Source: Pseudoips prasinana (lineage: Eukaryota; Arthropoda; Insecta; Lepidoptera; Nolidae). From it: a stretch of 64,000 nt of DNA. The translations under genes were made by a program, and so were the position numbers. The DNA lies in contig OX621263.1 in the NCBI GenBank assembly GCA_951640165.1, forward strand, positions 3,742,501 through 3,806,500. Direction: 5' to 3'. Positions within the stretch are counted from its first letter, which is position 1, and every line of letters begins with the position of its first letter. Below, piece by piece: positions 49,140 to 60,289 of the stretch. A model generated the notes under the pieces. It did not search any database and was not told where the DNA came from. It was given only the letters and a program-made list of their open reading frames with translations.

Positions 49140-50430
49140 AAATGTCTCACATAAATAAAAATAAATACAGTGAATTTAATTGATAGACAAGTCGGAGCCA
49201 GTACACATTGACATGATATGTATTATGCTTGCACATTTATGTCCAACAGATATTCATTGATTGTGTAGTAGGTTTTTATTATTAAAAACTTAACAAGCAT
49301 TTTTTGAAATTTTCTTGTATCATTTTCCAGTATAATAAGTTGATTGAATATTTTAGGTGCCATACCTAGGAAGTTCTTATTATAAACAGTTTTTTTGTGG
49401 GGTATATGTCGTATTTTATTTTTATGCCTAGCGCTGTTTAAAGTTCCAAACATATACAAGTTGTTTTTGACGAAGACAACAACTTCATAAATGTACGGGA
49501 GTGTCAAAATACCGAGCTTGAGAAAAAACGGTTTACAGCTGTCTGTACTTTGTATGCCACAAATAGCTCTAAGGCATCTTTTTTGGGCTCTGAAGACTGT
49601 TTCCATATTCGTGGAGTTTCCCCAGTATATTAGACCATAGCGAAGAGTTGAAGTGACTTGTGCATGATAGGCTGTGACTAATACTGACTGGTTTACTATT
49701 TTGGATAAATTGTAGAGGGCATACGAAAATTTACTCGGACGCTTACAAACATTATCCGTATGAGTTTTCCACGACATATCCCTATCAAAATCTAGTCCTA
49801 AGAATTTGGTTGTATCAGTTTCATAAACTATTTTGTCACTGTACCGAACATCAGGCCTTATATGTTTTGTTCTTTGTTCGAATGTCATGATTTTCGTTTT
49901 TTCTAAATTTATTTTAAGGTTATTTACATGTAACCAGTCTATTATATCTTTAAGACAATCATTTATTTCTTTCACAAGCGTCACATGATCATTTATACTA
50001 AATACTACCGTACAGTCGTCGGCAAATAATGTCATTGGGTGTTTTGTTACTTTGGTTATGTCATTAATATAAATTAGAAAAAATAAGGGCCCTAATATAC
50101 TTCCTTGGGGTACACCATAATATATATACCTTTGATTAGATGTATAAGTTTTTTCTAACTTTGAACTGACACAAACCTTTTTAACTTGCATTATGTGTTT
50201 CCTATCGGTTAAATATGACTTTAGAAGTTTTAGTGCATTACCTCTAACACCATATCGTTCTAGCTTGTTTACCAGTCTATTCCTATCCACATAGTCGAAT
50301 GTAGCTTTCGATTATCGATACTCGTAATTACAGTCTTAAATAGTTTAAGAATGGCCATATTAATATTTTTATTCCTCCTGAAGCCGTATTGTTCCTCAGC
50401 AAGTATATTGTTTTGTTCAAAGAATGAAAG
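49140..50430 (-). mobile_element. LINE, 5'-truncated, RT nearly open
   Basis: The minus strand begins near 50430 (FFEQNNILAEEQYGFRRNKN), then one frame change near 50305, and an open frame 50290-49223 of 355 codons: VNKLERYGVRGNALKLLKSY, YYGVPQGSILGPLFFLIYIN, PMTLFADDCTVVFS, WLHVNNLKINLEKTKIMTFE, STLRYGLIYWGNSTNMETVF and RAQKRCLRAICGIQ. The C-terminal frame ends at 49223. Inserted in the plus-strand Jockey-like copy. Confidence 0.82.
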
Positions 50431-50747
50431 AAAATGAAAGAGAATGTCCGTTGCAAACTAGAATATGCATCGCAGATTTGGAATCCGAGATACAGCAAGT
50501 ATATCGACAGGATCTAGGGTATTCAGAGGAAGTTCATGAGGTACTTATGCTATCGAACTAGATAAGTTTACAAATCTGAGGACTATCTAGCATTTTGTGC
50601 AAAATTTCACCTTCTTCCATTAATTAATCGACGTGATATCGCAGATGTCATGTATTTCATATAATATTGTATTATATTGTTGATTATTGTATTATAATTA
50701 TGTTTCTAAGAATATTCTATACGGTTGCAAACCAACCTCCTAACAGA

Positions 50748-50803
50748 GGTGGTTGCCATCCATCTAGACTGCAGTTGCACAGTCTAGATGGATGGCAACC
50801 ACC
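50748..50803. repeat. Perfect 24-bp hairpin, 8-nt loop
   Basis: Arms 50748-50771 and 50780-50803. It lies in what reads as LINE 3' UTR (AACCAACCTCCTAACAGAGG). Confidence 0.9.
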
Positions 50804-50904
50804 AGGGTGACCACAGGGTGTAGAAGATGCTTAAGTTAAGTTTAGTACGATAATCCTGCTCATAGATTGCCTTTACTTAATGACTTACATAACACATTTG
50901 TTTT

Positions 50905-51290
50905 GACTGCCTCGTTGGTCTAGCGGTAGCGTGTTTACCCGCAGAGAACGAGGTCCTGGGTTCAAATCCCGGGTCGGACCTAAAGTGATTTTGGGAATTT
51001 TATTAAAAAGAAAAATTTCTCGGCTACAACCGAAGTCTGGGAGTTGGCGATATTATAACCCCGCGCTTCGGAGAGCACGTAAAGCCGTCGGTCCTGTACC
51101 TGACCTCTTTTCGGTCGTGTCGCTAGTCGTCCCATCGGACCATGAAAGTGATGAAATAAAAAGTGCTCCTGTGTTTGCGCACACGCTTGTGCACTATAAT
51201 ATGTCCCGCGAAGATGGCTTATTTCTATCGAGACTGGCCGCCGGCGCCGTGGCCGCAATTCGGCGTGATCGACATTAAGAGCCATTTTAC
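50905..51290 (+). mobile_element. SINE family 2, the most complete copy
   Basis: About 385 bp: CTGCCTCGTTGGTCTAGCGG head, box B GGGTTCAAATCCCGGGTCGG, TCGTCCCATCGGACCATGAA, GCTCCTGTGTTTGCGCACAC, and end GCCGCAATTCGGCGTGATCG. Open frames on both strands here (50931-51278, 51285-50980) are SINE sequence, not genes. Confidence 0.75.
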
Positions 51291-51985
51291 AAAATGATTA
51301 CGCTCGAGTTTAGGTAAAAGACTGCATCATTGTTTATGTGTGCGTGTCTACCCACTCAAACGCAATGTAAACTGTGTAATACACGTGTCAAGACGGACGA
51401 GGCTATCTTGAGCCGTAATCGTAATGTGAATTAATAAGAGATTTATAAAAATATATTTACTCTAACAAAGATTTCTAGCTAGATTAATAAGAAAAACGGA
51501 TAGGTATGTTATGTAAAATATTTAATAAAAGTTGATACAAAAAAGAACATAGTATTTTTAATATGCTAAATGCATATTTGCCGTAAAGGCATTGATCTTG
51601 CCTTTCTCTGATCTATGATTTCCGGCAAAACGCAGTCTTGGTAAAACCGAACCAATTTGGGTAGCATTTTCGCCTGCCAAAAAACGTCGTCTTTCTCTAC
51701 TCTTACTACTTTCAATGGAAAATCAGGACCTGTCCATACAGCAAATACACATACCTACGTTTTTTTTTACGATTTGCGATTTACGATTGAGTCTGAAAGT
51801 TTCATTGATTCGTCTAGGTCTCCAGGGTCTACTGCACCATGTTCTTTCTCCTATAAATTTTTATATAATTATTGACAAACACTAAATAAACTTCTGATTC
51901 AAATAAATAATTGTTAAAATGTTACGTACAACTTCTGTTGCCGAATCTGAATTATCACGCGCCGAACATTACCGAGCAGAGCGCG
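51291..51985. other. Intergenic, nothing recognised
   Basis: AT-rich; no homologous block elsewhere in the window was noticed. Confidence 0.4.
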
Positions 51986-52095
51986 AGAACTCCCGAACGC
52001 AGTTTCGGTTTCGGTCGTAGTTTCGGCAGGTTTGCCGTCGAAACCGAAACTAAACCGAAACTCGTTTTTTTGCCGAAACTTGACCGAAACCGAAA
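51986..52095. repeat. CCGAAAC simple repeat in both orientations
   Basis: TTTCGGTTTCGG units first, then CCGAAACTAAACCGAAACTC and GACCGAAACCGAAACCGAAC, so the tract can fold on itself. Not the insect telomere repeat (TTAGG). Confidence 0.7.
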
Positions 52096-53120
52096 CCGAA
52101 CATTCAGTCGGATTAATCACTTGTACGGCTAGTACCTGGCACCGCGTCTGATCTAAAGGCGCTACCCTCCTCTGTACGTTTTAGACGATTATTCATTCTA
52201 AAATAAAAACAAAATAGCTGTTAATTTTCAATATCTACGTATAAGTTACATATTAAATCAATAATAATCGGTTACAGTAAATATGAATATTGTAAATAAA
52301 AAAATAGGTATCTACCTCACTTCTGTTGCTGCAGAATTATCACGTTTCCTTTTTTTTACGCAACGGTATACACATTCCTCGCGCCCCATAGCTAGTAATA
52401 AAACTAAAATATATAATTATTCTACAAAAAACTAAAATCTTACATACATACATACTTCATAATAAATAAAACCGTACCTTATGAAAAAATACAAAACGAA
52501 TCAAAACTATGTGGTCGCAGTATATGAATTACTTCACTATACGAGCGCTCGAAAGTCGGGACGCGGGAAAAATAGCACAGGTCCTACCTTGATGAGCGCT
52601 CGCGCCGTACTAATCGGTGCCCACCCGTGTATCGTAATTTATTGTAATTTATACTGATGTTCAAATCGATATTATGACAAATTAATTGCCAATATTTAAA
52701 AAAAACTGTAGAATTCGATTCTCCAAAGAACATAGTTTATTATGGTATAATTTTATTTTAGTAATTACGCTTTATTTAAACCAAAAATCACTATGAAATT
52801 CCAAGAAAAAACTTAAAATTCGTGGGTTAAGAACTAGAGTAGCGTAAGGGCAAATTGATAACTTTACTGGAGAGCCGAAAAACAATTGAACTTTACTTAA
52901 CTTTATCTTTTAGCCCTTTTATGGCAAAATTTATAGTAGTTGGATATCTGATTTTTACTAATAATAAAGTATATTATTATAAAGTATATTTTTAAAAAAA
53001 TGGTTCACTTGCGTCATTTTGGCTGTTACATCAATTTAATTATGTATGGAATCCAACGGAACTTACGTTAAAATGGGCTCAAAATGTAATTGAAAAAAAT
53101 CTCTCTTTAAAATTTAATTA
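52096..53120. other. Intergenic, nothing coding
   Basis: Two GAGCGCTCG words (52540-52610) frame a GC-richer patch that might be the remains of an inverted-repeat element. Otherwise unassigned. Confidence 0.35.
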
Positions 53121-53129
53121 AGAATAATT

Positions 53130-54790
53130 ATTCGTGATCGACTTGCAAATGGTTGTTGAAATCATGATAGGTTGAAGGAATAACTCCCGATCGACACAGC
53201 TCTTGCAAATAGTTGTATTTATCTGCTGATATAGCTATTGGACCACTGTAGGCGTTTTCCAAAATTACTCTCGACGAGGTTCATCTTTTGCCCCTTCTGA
53301 ATACCTTATTTTTTTTTATTGTCACTGTCCAAGTCATATTTAAAATAAATATGTTCTGGGTCGTCTTTGCGATACTGAAGCCATTTGATTTTTAACCAAT
53401 TCACAGTCTCCTGTTTTACAGTTCTTAATTATTACAGTTTTCAGTTTCTTCAAATCAAAAAAATCTTCCTGTCCCATTTCTTGTACTTTGCAAGGCATTT
53501 TTCTTCTTGATGCAGTTCTAATAATAGTGTATTAACTAGACGGATCAAAAATTGGTACACTTTTCTTAGCCAGCTCTATAGTAGCGTGAATGTTGTCAAC
53601 TTCCATCGGACTATAACCGGGCTCAAAATATTTTTGATTTAATTCCGGTATATTCAAAAACCCACACAATAGGGACAATTTCACACAGATCATCCTAGCC
53701 CCAAACTAAGCAAAGCTTGTACTATGGGTACCAGGCGACGATATACATACTTATATAGATAGATAAATACTTAAATACATAGAAAACATCCATGACTCAG
53801 AAACAAATATTCGTGCTCATCACACAAATATTTGCACTTACCGGGATTCGAACCCAGGACCACCAGCTTCGTAGGCAGGAGCACTACCAACTAGGCTACG
53901 GTGACCGTCAATACAATACAACATTAAGGCAGAAATATACATGTTTCGGCATTTGTTTGCCATCTGCTTTTTCGGTCATGTACTTGAACAAAGATGCTCC
54001 AACCTCGTTAGCACCTTTATAACCAACCCCTTCATTCCAGCAATAGCATATTACTTTCCTCTTTTCTTAGCCAAAATCCAGTAATGTACAGTTATACACA
54101 GGCAGCCTTAGTTTATAAAAGATTTTTTTGGAAGATGAGGTAGGAATATCATAAATAGCTTCCATGTCGTATTCGACGAAATAAACTTCACCATCCAGAT
54201 CAAGATTTTTAGCTTCATCTCTATGTTCTTTCGCTTGAACTTTTCTCTGTAAATGAGCTTCATGTTTACCTTTTTTAGCTTCTTTCTCTCCATTCATGTT
54301 ATCATATGCCAAACATTCATCGCACATATCTTTCCGTGGCTTATGGACACCAATATTAAAATCTTTCCTTAAAATATTACGGAATATGTTTATTTTGACA
54401 GGTTATCTTCCTTGCACTTATCAACATATAGTTCATACATCTTCGTGACATTAAGGTCTTGGTCAAGATACTCTTTTTTGGTACCTTTCCTTACATAGTG
54501 AGCTGGCATGCGCGGAAAAGAGTTAATGTGGTCTTTGACGTACTGTCTAGCAATTTCAGAAGTTTTATTGTGTGGACCAAGCACTCCCCCGGCATCAGAT
54601 TCGGCAACATTTGTCTCCGAAAGTTTTTTGAAACAGCCTCTCATAAACATTTCAAAAATATTAAAAGTCGAAAGGAATAGCTTTTGACATACTTGAATGA
54701 GCTCAGATTCACTTGGTTCTTTTAAAAATGCGTAGACTCTAGGTATCAAAGAATTGGGAGGAGCGCCCCGCGTCTTGTTTTCATACGCAA
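53130..54790 (-). pseudogene. Broken transposase-like gene of a repeated insect family
   Basis: The minus strand reads in order: RVYAFLKEPSESELIQVCQK, LFLSTFNIFEMFMRGCFKKL, YVKDHINSFPRMPAHYVRKG, TKKEYLDQDLNVTKMYELYV (54749-54390), then MCDECLAYDNMNGEKEAKKG, VQAKEHRDEAKNLDLDGEVY, FVEYDMEAIYDIPTSSSKKI (54327-54067), EKRKVICYCWNEGVGYKGAN (about 54060-54000), and after a SINE, YFEPGYSPMEVDNIHATIEL and KMPCKVQEMGQEDFFDLKKL (to about 53430). This arrangement recurs in proteins repeated in insect genomes that I take to be transposon-derived; the superfamily was not identified. Multiple stops and a SINE insertion make it non-functional. Confidence 0.55.
53665..53912 (-). mobile_element. SINE family 4 (copy 2)
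   Basis: Near-identical to 43372-43605: ACCGGGATTCGAACCCAGGA and CTACCAACTAGGCTACGGTG on the plus strand. It splits the transposase-like gene. Confidence 0.78.
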
Positions 54791-55200
54791 CCAGCTACAG
54801 AGATTTATTACGTGCTACAAGAACGTATATAGCTTTTACACTAGTATTGACATAAAAACTGATTGCATTACATTATTTATTTAGTGCCATATTAGCGTAA
54901 CACACCCTTACGTTTTTTTGGAAGCGAGAAAAATCAGGGAAGCGCAGGAAATTAAGATCCCATAAGAAGTAATGGTACTTTACGCTTATTTAGCACGAAA
55001 AAAACGTAGGCTACATAATCTAACTTACTGCGTAAAAAACGTATGATAAGATACGTTATTAGAGCGATTACATTCAAGGCATCTTCGGTATCCTATTCGC
55101 TCTGTAAATCGAGTTTCGATCGTTGTGCTCGTAACTTTTTTGTCAAAATAATGTCAAGATTATTGTTAGTAAAAACACTTCATTTTGGCAGTAAACAATA
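54791..55200. other. Intergenic, nothing recognised
   Basis: No frame or repeat noticed. Confidence 0.35.
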
Positions 55201-55520
55201 ATATTTTTAACCGACTTCCAAAGGAGGAGGTTCTCAAGTTCACCGGTTTTTTTTTTTTTTTTTATGTATGTACACTGATTACTCGGAGATTTATGATCCT
55301 ATTTACGTGATTCTTTTTTAGTTTGATGCGGAATAGTTGCCATTTGGTCCCATAAAAATTTTATATAGATTGATAACTATACATGTGGGGTATCTATGGA
55401 TAGGACTTCGAAAATGATATTGAGGTTTATAATAGAATTTTTTCTTAACTGTATAGTTTGCGCGAGAGACACTTCCAAAGGCGTAAAATGCCCCCCCCCC
55501 CCCCCCCCCCTGTAACTTCT
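55201..55520. repeat. ACCGACTTCC-type repeat, poly-T and a 20-base C run
   Basis: ACCGACTTCCAAAGGAGGAG at 55209 followed by a T run (55246-55264), a frequent lepidopteran repeat. A homopolymer of 20 C occupies 55491-55510. Confidence 0.65.
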
Positions 55521-55689
55521 AAAATAAGAGAATCATAAAACTAAAACAAATAGATGATGTACATTACCAAGCAAACTTCCACCGAGAATTGGTTTGAAAG
55601 AGATCTAGTACCTTTCATTCTATCAACTCAAATACTTGTTGCTACGGAAAGAAACATTCCACCTTTCACGGGCGAGTCCGACTTATTAT

Positions 55690-55935
55690 CTAATCAATGA
55701 CAAATAAGACCTAGGCTATCAGCCCTCTGCTCAGTAGACTCGTTGGCTAATCGATCATTAATAAGACCTAGTCTTCATAGACTCATACCCTCTGCTCAGC
55801 AGACTAGATGGCTATTCGATCATAAGATCATTCGAATATTATAATTTATATAATTATAATTCATAATAATATCTAGTGTATAAGCCCTCAGCACACAGAC
55901 TTGTTAGTTAGATGGTCATAAATACGGCCTAACCT
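55690..55935. repeat. Degenerate tandem array, about 65-bp units
   Basis: Units share AATAAGACCTAG, CCCTCTGCTCAG.AGACT and a GGCTA.TCGATCAT end (about 55700, 55767 and, weaker, 55870). No coding frame. Confidence 0.6.
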
Positions 55936-56211
55936 ATGCGCTTGCTGTTCAGACTTTCATTAATCTTAGCTAGTCTAGACTCGTACTGTGCAAGTTTTCT
56001 TAGAGTGAACGTAATTTTATGTAGTTTTTCTTACTTTATAAACGGTCTTTTAGATCATTCACTGTCCCACAAGAACGTGAAAAAGAGTTTCAAACAACAT
56101 TTTTTCGGAAGATGTTTCTTCTTTTCGTTCTCGTTTGTTGGGATCTATAGTTTTGAGGCGCGCGGCACCTTTCGAAGTCCTAACCATAGCTAGACACTAA
56201 AAAGTAACAAA

Positions 56212-56784
56212 TAAAAAAAACTTCGTTTAAAAAAACCGTCTTCATAAACTAAAAAGTATAAAAAAAATATCTTAATAAAGAATTAATTTAATACATCACT
56301 TATAATATAATATTAATGAAATAATAAAATTTGTATGTGCTACCTATTGATAGGTATGAAGTCGGTGCCAAGCCCTAAGCAAAATAAAAGTTAATATTAC
56401 ATACAGCTTTCATACTTTGTGATGAAACTCCTACACTAAAGATTAACCTAAGTAAATAAACTTAAAGAACAATATGAATTAATATGAAACCGATGAAACT
56501 GTATCATAAAAATATATGACGACCGTCAACGACGTCTGCACGCTTGGGTTGTTTGTGTAGAAATACGAAGCTATCCCGCTGAAAGTAACACGCGGCGAGT
56601 GTGGTACCTACTATTACATTTGGCTTGGCACCGACTTCAAACCTATCAATAGGTAGCACATACAAATTTTATTATTTCATTAATATTATATTATAAGTGA
56701 TGTATTAAATTAATTCTTTATTAAGATATTTTTTTTATACTTTTTAGTTTATGAAGTTGGTTTTTTTAAACGAAGTTTTTTTTA
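56212..56784. mobile_element. Foldback/MITE-like element with about 160-bp inverted arms
   Basis: 56212-56372 and 56624-56784 are near-perfect reverse complements (shared AACTTCGTTTAAAAAAACC, ACTAAAAAGTATAAAAAAAA, TACCTATTGATAGGTATGAA). The unpaired centre of about 250 bp has no frame. The inner arm ends carry the lepidopteran AAGTCGGTGCCAAG word. Confidence 0.85.
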
Positions 56785-57255
56785 TTATATGACACGTTAT
56801 TTTTGTACTAAGCAATTTACACACTACATCGCTCCAGTTTTTTGGCACATAAAAATATAAGGATTAAAAAAGGTTATGGTGTAGGTTAGGGTGTGGTTTA
56901 ATTAATGGTAACAAAATTCAAGAATCTGTTACATTAAACGACGAATAAAAATATGTCTCATGCTGAATGTATTTTTTTTAGCTTAGTTTATAAGTATTAT
57001 GGCTAGTTACAGGACTTTGGAATTCACTCTACGGCGATTTTTCATTAAAATGGTTGTGGGAGATGAGTCACTACAGAACAAGCAAATTTTTTTTGGTAAA
57101 TGTGATACATTAAACGTCAACAAAAACGATTTTTCCATATTTAACATGTATTCCATAATTTTTGGTTATTACTTAAGATGGTAATAGAGGAGCCCAAAAT
57201 CTTAGAAATTCGCGCGAAAGCGTGAAATGGCTCTTAACATATTTGAAGATTTCGG
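56785..57255. other. Intergenic, short unassigned frame
   Basis: A 61-codon plus-strand frame at 56999-57184 has no recognised domain. Confidence 0.35.
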
Positions 57256-57259
57256 TACT

Positions 57260-57425
57260 TAATCTAATTTCCATATAATTAACGGTTCGAAATTCTTTAT
57301 TTCGCAAAGATTACAATTTCATAATCACTTCCAGGAGAAATAAACTAAGTATCAATATTTAAATCACAATAAGGTAGCTTAGAATGCACAAAATGTAGTT
57401 AATAAAGGTAAGCTAAACAATAAGT
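57260..57425 (+). repeat. Unknown repeated block (copy 2), partner of 10090-10265
   Basis: Inverted relative to copy 1. It lies about 45 bp beyond the stop codon of the lectin exon at 57468, antisense to it, as copy 1 does to its lectin relic. Confidence 0.5.
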
Positions 57426-57789
57426 TTTATTGAGTTTGAGTAGTATTACACTAAAGTTTGATGAGTTCTACAATTCATTGTATTCAAATTCGCAAATGTA
57501 GAAACATTCTGCATCGCAGTTGATGTCATTGAGGTGACCGTTGTGGAACATGGAGCCACACTTCTCCTGACCCTGCCCATCAGGCTGGTAACTGCCCCAC
57601 AGAGCGTAGCCACTATCTTTCAGCTTAGTTCCTGTAAAACATGTAAGATTATTTTCACCACTGTGTAGTTTAACTGTCAGTAAACATAATAAGATCGTGA
57701 CAAATGGAAATCCGTTCTCTCTGACTACCCTTCTGGGTAACAGGTGTGAGTCTATGTATGTATGTATAGTTTAGTACACGTAGTTTACG

Positions 57790-58025
57790 ACAATGCAAAA
57801 AAACCAAAAATGGTAATGGGCTGGCCATGTCGCACGTATGGATGACGAACGATGGACAAAAAAGATTACCATATGGAATGGTCCATTAGGCAAGCGAAGT
57901 AGAGGTAGACCAATGGAAAGATGGCTCGACAAGATCCTAAAGATAACGGGCAATAACTGGACGGAAAAGGCAATAGACAGAGACAAGTGGAGAAAAATAG
58001 TGGAGGCCTTTACTTAGTGGAGAGG
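57790..58025 (+). mobile_element. RTE-clade LINE C-terminus
   Basis: The plus strand encodes WAGHVARMDDERWTKKITIW, LGKRSRGRPMERWLDKILKI and NNWTEKAIDRDKWRKIVEAF with a stop at about 58018, the diagnostic RTE end (GR.RWADDI...). Between the two exons of the partial lectin gene, antisense. Confidence 0.82.
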
Positions 58026-58494
58026 TCCTTAATAAATTTGAAATAATAATAAATATGATAATAGGTACATTAATAAATTAAATACAATGTAATAATGTGT
58101 AAAATAAAATCCTCAACGTACCTTTAATTTATATGTAAAATAAATTAACAAATTAAATGTTATATCACAGTAAGCGAATCAATTTTAATTATGTGTAAGT
58201 ATGTAGTATAATATAGTAAATGAAAATAAAACAATCAAAGTACAAAGTCATTGTATTTTGATTGTTAAGGATTTCCACAAAGTAACGCCTGATTCCATTA
58301 CTGAAAATAAAACAAATTAAATTGTATAATTAAGAAACTTAAATATTTTAAATGATATTGCAATTGTATTCTATTAAGGAATAAATAAGGCTTAAATAAA
58401 TATATGGTTTAGTACCAACAACAAAACGGAAGAGGTAGCGTGGGCTGCGACTTCTACATAAATGTAGAGAGTTATTTGTATGGGTACAAGATGA

Positions 58495-58615
58495 TGCAAT
58501 GATCTTGTGGAGGTCGCTGTAATCCATTAGATGCGGATAGCGCAAGACTGGCAATTGTGGATATCTTTGGGGGAGGCCTATGTCCAACACTGGACGGCTT
58601 GCGGCTTATATGATG
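58495..58615 (+). mobile_element. RTE 3' end
   Basis: GATCTTGTGGAGGTCGCTGT, GGCAATTGTGGATATCTTTG, GGGGGAGGCCTATGTCCAAC, ATGATGATG tail. Confidence 0.68.
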
Positions 58616-58749
58616 ATGATTTTAGTTTTTTTAACAACTATACTGGCGCAGCCGATGTGATAAGAAAAGCGATCCCTTAGGATAGAAAAGAACATGATAG
58701 GCATCTGGCGACGCCTATCCTTATACCTTCCCCATGTATCCTGTGACCG

Positions 58750-58975
58750 AAATAATAATATCCTCGGACATTATTCACACACGGCCATCTGATCCCGTGT
58801 ACCCTGTCATGTACTATGGAAACTAGATGATATACTACATCTACTACTATTCGTTTGTAAACACATACTTATGCAGATAATTACGCTCTGACACGGGACG
58901 AACAGCCATTTTCATGCACAAAAATATCTGTCCTGGGTGGGAATCGAACCCACTCACAAACCAGTAGATCATCAG
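58750..58975 (-). mobile_element. SINE family 1
   Basis: CATTATTCACACACGGCCAT, TATCTGTCCTGGGTGGGAAT and CGAACCCACT on the plus strand. Confidence 0.7.
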
Positions 58976-59970
58976 GCCAGTCGCATTACAGTACATTAAG
59001 CTGTAAGTACATGGGTAGGATCTTCTTCTTAGCGTGTCGATGGTAAACAGATAAAAATTTTGTGGCCCAGAACGTGACCACACTGATTGCCCTGCTTGTA
59101 GCATTCTTAAGATCCTGTCATGAACATGCGGTAGGGCAGGCTGGGAGAGATGTTAGGTGGCCAATGTATTGTATGTGACCGATGCTCCTCAAATGCAGTC
59201 CATTTTGGGGTTGCTCGACAGTCCCCACCTAGACATGTTTTCTTTGCATCGGCCGTCTGAGTTCGGAGTCTATTGAGGGACTTCCAGATTGGCCACGGCA
59301 ATTGATGTCCAGGCTGGAGGCTTTCAGAATCCTACCCCATGGGTAAGATGATATTTACCTTTAACAGTTCGCCATTTGTTTTCATAGCCATCTCTGTTGT
59401 GGAAGCCTAAATGTATAGCTCCGTTAACGAATTTCCGAGCACCTAATACATTTGTAGGCACGTCCTCGACCAGCTTGGCGAAGTAGGCGGCTTCCGTCTG
59501 CGAGTTGATAACGGCTAGATGAAAATGTTGTTCTGCGCACGCGGCCTCTGCGTCCGACCAGTTCAGTGGTTGCAGGTGCAATGAGTAGAAGCTGCCTGTC
59601 TGATCGTTGTAGTGCGCTGGAAATCCAGAGACTATAACTAGGGACATTTAACACGCCAAATTGAACGACTTGTACGAATCAGGATGCAAAAACATTCATT
59701 TTATTGGTAACAGACAATTATGTTACATGTCAATTATAATAAAATTGAATTGTGTGGGTAGTTAATTTAAAATGGATAATCCATATTATACATAAAATAA
59801 TATAAATAATAGTATCCCAATACTTAAAATAAGAAAAGAAATAAATATGTTAAGTCATTTTATGAGACTGTTATATGTATGTTTTATTAATAGATAAAAA
59901 AACTGGCTTCCTTAAGTATATCATTACATTTTTGTTGCTCTATATTTATCACTTGTTGGAGTATAATATA

Positions 59971-60280
59971 TGTCACAATCGAGTCATTATCGGAACGCAA
60001 GCGCCATCTGTCGGTGCTCGACGGAGTCAAGTTTCAGCGGCTGAGCGGCGCGCTCGACACTTTTGGAGAAGCAGTCGGCCAGTCCAGTCCAGTTCCTAGC
60101 TATAGCCGTGTATATCTGTTAATTTACTGTCTTAAGTTTGATTAATTGTGCCAAACTGTATAACCTAAATAGAATTGCAAACTGAACTAAGACTGTCATT
60201 TTAATCGCACAAAGTATATACGCCCACTAAATTGTCTAACGGTGAAGATTCAAGCGACAACCGACAACTCCACGGTGACA
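59971..60280. mobile_element. Possible solo LTR
   Basis: Begins TGTCAC and ends GTGACA, the inverted ends common in BEL/Pao and gypsy LTRs, with a length of 310 bp. It is GC-richer than its surroundings (AAGCGCCATCTGTCGGTGCT). No clear target-site duplication (ATATA against TAATG), so it is tentative. Confidence 0.35.
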
Positions 60281-60289
60281 TAATGTATA

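Larger units (their letters stand above)
48560..50665 (+). mobile_element. Jockey-like RT C-terminus split by a 1.7-kb insertion
   Basis: The plus strand encodes NLGVL, DSKLIFDEHIDSIAKKAS at 48575-48640 and on to LKILY near 48705. It resumes near 50440 with RCKLEYASQIWNPRYSKYID and QRKFMRYLCYRTR (to 50560) and LPLINRRDIADVMY (to 50655). Between them lies a minus-strand LINE. Several stops, so a dead copy. Confidence 0.65.
57468..59616 (-). pseudogene. Partial third lectin gene: only CTLD2 remains
   Basis: Two minus-strand exons joined in phase: 59616-59359 and 57631-57468. No signal-peptide or CTLD1 exon was found up to 64000. The first encodes FYSLHLQPLNWSDAEAACAE, HLAVINSQTEAAYFAKLVED, VNGAIHLGFHNRDGYENKWR, with donor AAAG|GTAAAT; the expected Cys of the G-x-CY motif is Phe (TGSFYS), so one disulfide is lost. 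The second encodes SYQPDGQGQEKCGSMFHNGH, NDINCDAECFYICE and a new C-terminus FEYNEL. An in-frame ATG just before the first exon (59647) would give a short non-standard leader. Probably a decaying duplicate. Confidence 0.72.

Noticed and set aside
50931..51285. Open frames of about 100 codons on both strands
   Set aside because: They lie inside a GC-richer SINE and mirror each other; SINE sequence, not genes.
51986..52095. CCGAAAC tract as a telomeric or satellite array
   Set aside because: It is not TTAGG, is short and irregular, and has no higher-order repeat.
54108..54293. Lys-rich frame overlapping the transposase-like gene
   Set aside because: Frame-shifted shadow of the minus-strand blocks at 54327-54067.
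59107..59301. 64-codon minus-strand frame next to lectin exon
   Set aside because: No homology, intronic position, no splice signals that fit.
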